DNA of 64,000 nt from G963663735 sp963663735 (GTDB taxonomy: Bacteria; Acidobacteriota; UBA6911; RPQK01; JAPXNP01), in assembly GCA_963663735.2 (NCBI GenBank), contig CAXXHN010000002.1, positions 434,001 to 498,000 of the forward strand, in the 5' to 3' direction. Shown piece by piece: positions 62,420-64,000 of the stretch (position 1 is the stretch's first letter; every line of letters starts with the position of its first letter). A program made the position numbers and the translations under genes. The notes beneath the pieces were generated by a model. That model was not told the origin of the DNA. It made no database searches and saw nothing but the letters and a program-made list of their open reading frames with translations.

Positions 62420-63007
62420 TTAATATCTTCGTGCATCGAAAACAGGTTCCTTATAAAATGGGAGAGATTGTTGGCATTCACGCCACATCTTTTTCAATTC
62501 TGTAACTGTCTTTTTAATATACTCATCCTGTATTTCTACGATTTCACAAAATGTTTCCACGATCTCAACAGATCCGTAGAGATGTTGTTCAATCCACTTA
62601 TCTGCACCTATCCACCTTTTGATAAATGTGCTGTAAGACTCAGATTCTAGGTTATGGGAACCAAGGAATCGATGAGCGGCTGCCTTTGAAGGTTGGCTAT
62701 CCAGTTGATTGATGAATTTACGAATAACTTCTCGGACTTGTGAAGATGCAAGAAAGGAGTCTTTTGCGTCTCTATAGTTCTTGCACAACTTTTCCCTCTC
62801 AATGAAGTCCTGTTTTTTTATGAGACCAAACTTATGATCTTGATCAAAGAACCTATATTTTTTATCACATTCTCTGCAATCTAATCTCCCTTCATACCAG
62901 GTAGAATTAGTGGGCCAAGGATGGTCAGGCTCACAGAAATCAATTTCAATTTTCCCTGATCCACATGGACAAGGACCATTATAAACTCGGCTTCTATCAG
63001 TTCCCAT
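62420..63007 (-). CDS. AT-rich cargo gene with SEC-C-type zinc motif
   Basis: A 195-residue protein from the ATG eight bases after GGAG. The N-terminus has a SEC-C-like CPCGSGKIEIDFC motif followed by a second Cys pair (LDCRECDKKYRFF), so it probably binds zinc. The rest is helical (REVIRKFINQLDSQPSKAAA, then IEQHLYGSVEIVETFCEIV). SEC-C motifs occur in many accessory and stress proteins as protein or nucleic acid contact modules. The function of the rest is unknown. Confidence 0.6.
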   Translation of the reverse strand: MGTDRSRVYNGPCPCGSGKIEIDFCEPDHPWPTNSTWYEGRLDCRECDKKYRFFDQDHKFGLIKKQDFIEREKLCKNYRDAKDSFLASSQVREVIRKFINQLDSQPSKAAAHRFLGSHNLESESYSTFIKRWIGADKWIEQHLYGSVEIVETFCEIVEIQDEYIKKTVTELKKMWRECQQSLPFYKEPVFDARRY

Positions 63008-63160
63008 TTCACTTTCTCCTGTTCTGATAAAGATCAAACATGGATTCTGAATGATCCCTGAAAAAGATCGTTGGTTTTAGGTGTTCCATTTGTGCTGAAG
63101 GAAAACATATTGATGTGCTTTCGGACATCCTTTTAAACAGATAGTGAGGTATGCAATTTG

Positions 63161-63559
63161 TTACCGAGTTACATGCACGATCTTCTCTTGATTCTCACCG
63201 TCAATATCTTGCCATTTTAATCGAACTGTTAATTTTGTTTTAGTCTGTGAGGTGAAATTAGCGATTAGATTAACTGCCTGTCCAGGTTCCATTGACTCCA
63301 CTGGAAAACTATCTCGGATTTCGGAGTCAGGGATTATATCGTTGCCATCAGGAAATTCAACTTGAACTTGACGCGCCAAAGCGTTTCCTTCATTGAAAAT
63401 TTTTAACTGATGCTCACTGGTTCCAAGGGGCACAAAGTGGGCATTCAGGTCCGCATGGTTCATTTCTTTGGCAATCATAGGGCATCCTGTTAAAAACAAC
63501 AATACCAACAGTATGTTCCCCAAAAATAACCAAGTTCCCGTTAAAATTTCTGCTCGCAT
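63161..63559 (-). CDS. putative lipoprotein of the mobile element
   Basis: A 132-residue protein with a signal segment (FLGNILLVLLFL) ending in a lipobox-like LTGC. The mature part is a small beta-type domain (HQLKIFNEGNALARQVQVEF, TVRLKWQDIDGENQE), of the type found in alpha-gal or transglutaminase-like accessory folds. Its ATG lies inside the end of the upstream membrane protein gene (19-base overlap), so the two are coupled. No function assigned. Confidence 0.6.
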   Translation of the reverse strand: MRAEILTGTWLFLGNILLVLLFLTGCPMIAKEMNHADLNAHFVPLGTSEHQLKIFNEGNALARQVQVEFPDGNDIIPDSEIRDSFPVESMEPGQAVNLIANFTSQTKTKLTVRLKWQDIDGENQEKIVHVTR

Positions 63560-64000
63560 CGATTTTTCCTTTCAGTTTCTTCGAGTGCTTTCTGTTGTTG
63601 CCATCTGATTTTTAGACGATAAAATCCATAATCAGAATTAACTAGCTGAATTAACACACAAATAATAAGAACACAAATCAACCCAGATAAAGAAATAAGT
63701 AGACCATTTTGAGAATTGTTATTTGATGAGTGTAAATAGGACGCAATAAATGCTGTTACACCCATAGCAATATATATACATGAAAATTCATTGGGAATGA
63801 ATACGCTTCTGATAGTAAGGTCGCGACTAAAAAGCGAAAAAATAATACCTCTGTTGGTATCTGCATATAGTCTCGTGTACCATTTTCGGTTATCGAGATT
63901 TGGCTCAATAAAAACTATTAGATAAGCTGCTCTGCGAAGTGCCTGGAAACAGCAATTCCAAGTAATTAGACTACCAGCAAGAATTACAGAATACAGTGCG
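63541..64000 (-). CDS. membrane protein, N-terminus outside the window
   Basis: The frame is open from the right window edge to its stop, 152 visible residues; an ATG at 63765 is internal. It contains a hydrophobic segment at the start (YSVILAGSLITW), then QALRRAAYLIVFIEP, a WYTRLYADTNRG loop, and two further membrane helices (CIYIAMGVTAFIASYL and GLLISLSGLICVLIICVLIQ). It ends in a basic tail (QQKALEETERKNRCEQKF). The layout is that of a small multi-pass membrane protein with cytoplasmic loops. Family not recognised. Confidence 0.6.
   Translation of the reverse strand, partial: ALYSVILAGSLITWNCCFQALRRAAYLIVFIEPNLDNRKWYTRLYADTNRGIIFSLFSRDLTIRSVFIPNEFSCIYIAMGVTAFIASYLHSSNNNSQNGLLISLSGLICVLIICVLIQLVNSDYGFYRLKIRWQQQKALEETERKNRCEQKF

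Noticed and set aside
62387..62650. 87-codon plus-strand frame opposite the SEC-C-type gene
   Set aside because: It is a hydrophobic shadow frame in AT-rich DNA without a start signal.

Overview
The window looks like chromosome from a member of the Acidobacteriota/Aminicenantes lineage (inference). The basis is three tandem proteins of the acidobacterial VWFA-related family, a DUF362 protein, a TGS-less ThrRS, a short PheT without its tRNA-binding OB domain, and the order thrS-infC-rpmI-rplT-pheS-pheT-zapA-rny-ymdB. Base composition is moderate, neither strongly GC- nor AT-rich, until the last 4 kb, which are visibly AT-rich.

Layout. 1-10.6 kb: the end of a DUF362 protein, a strong bidirectional terminator, then minus-strand genes. 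These are three tandem secreted VWFA-family paralogs with signs of gene conversion and a small TIR-bounded element between the first two, a dipeptide epimerase, and two small envelope proteins. 10.8-23.8 kb: a plus-strand housekeeping run (ruvX, mltG, a CtpA-like S41 protease, HU, tRNA-Val, thrS, infC with a non-AUG start, rpmI, rplT, pheS, pheT, a ZapB-like coiled coil, zapA, rny, ymdB). 23.8-35.8 kb: a lone receiver protein, purH, coaX with an unknown partner, a TPR protein, tsaE, nnrED, an M48 protease, a frameshifted histidine ammonia-lyase and an SDR oxidoreductase. 36-44 kb, minus strand: tRNA-Val, a radical SAM protein, hemW, an aminotransferase with its Lrp-type regulator, and a large hybrid histidine kinase. 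44.4-56 kb: an AT-rich putative glycosyltransferase, two tRNA-Ser genes, SRP RNA, dnaX-ybaB-recR, an NfeD-SPFH-SPOR-lnt cluster, prfB with its programmed +1 frameshift, and a membrane protein.

56.2-64 kb: tRNA-Asn(GTT) is followed directly by a convergent tyrosine integrase, an excisionase-like HTH protein, a Rep_trans-like replication initiator, a probable ssDNA-binding protein and a double zinc-ribbon protein. Beyond these lie AT-rich genes of unknown function, a lipoprotein and a membrane protein cut by the window edge. I read this as one end of an integrative element that uses rolling-circle-type replication and carries undescribed cargo. Its far end lies outside the window.

Intergenic DNA is rich in small repeats: a 9-1-9 palindrome family with compensatory arm changes, a second family resembling CCCAGGGTTCGCT...ACCCTGGGCTA, and inverted arrays of TTGCAGG. 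Translation signals are also notable: an AUC/AUA start for infC, apparently an AUA start for lnt overlapping the previous stop, a TTG start plus CTT-TGA frameshift for prfB, and a nearly leaderless ruvX.
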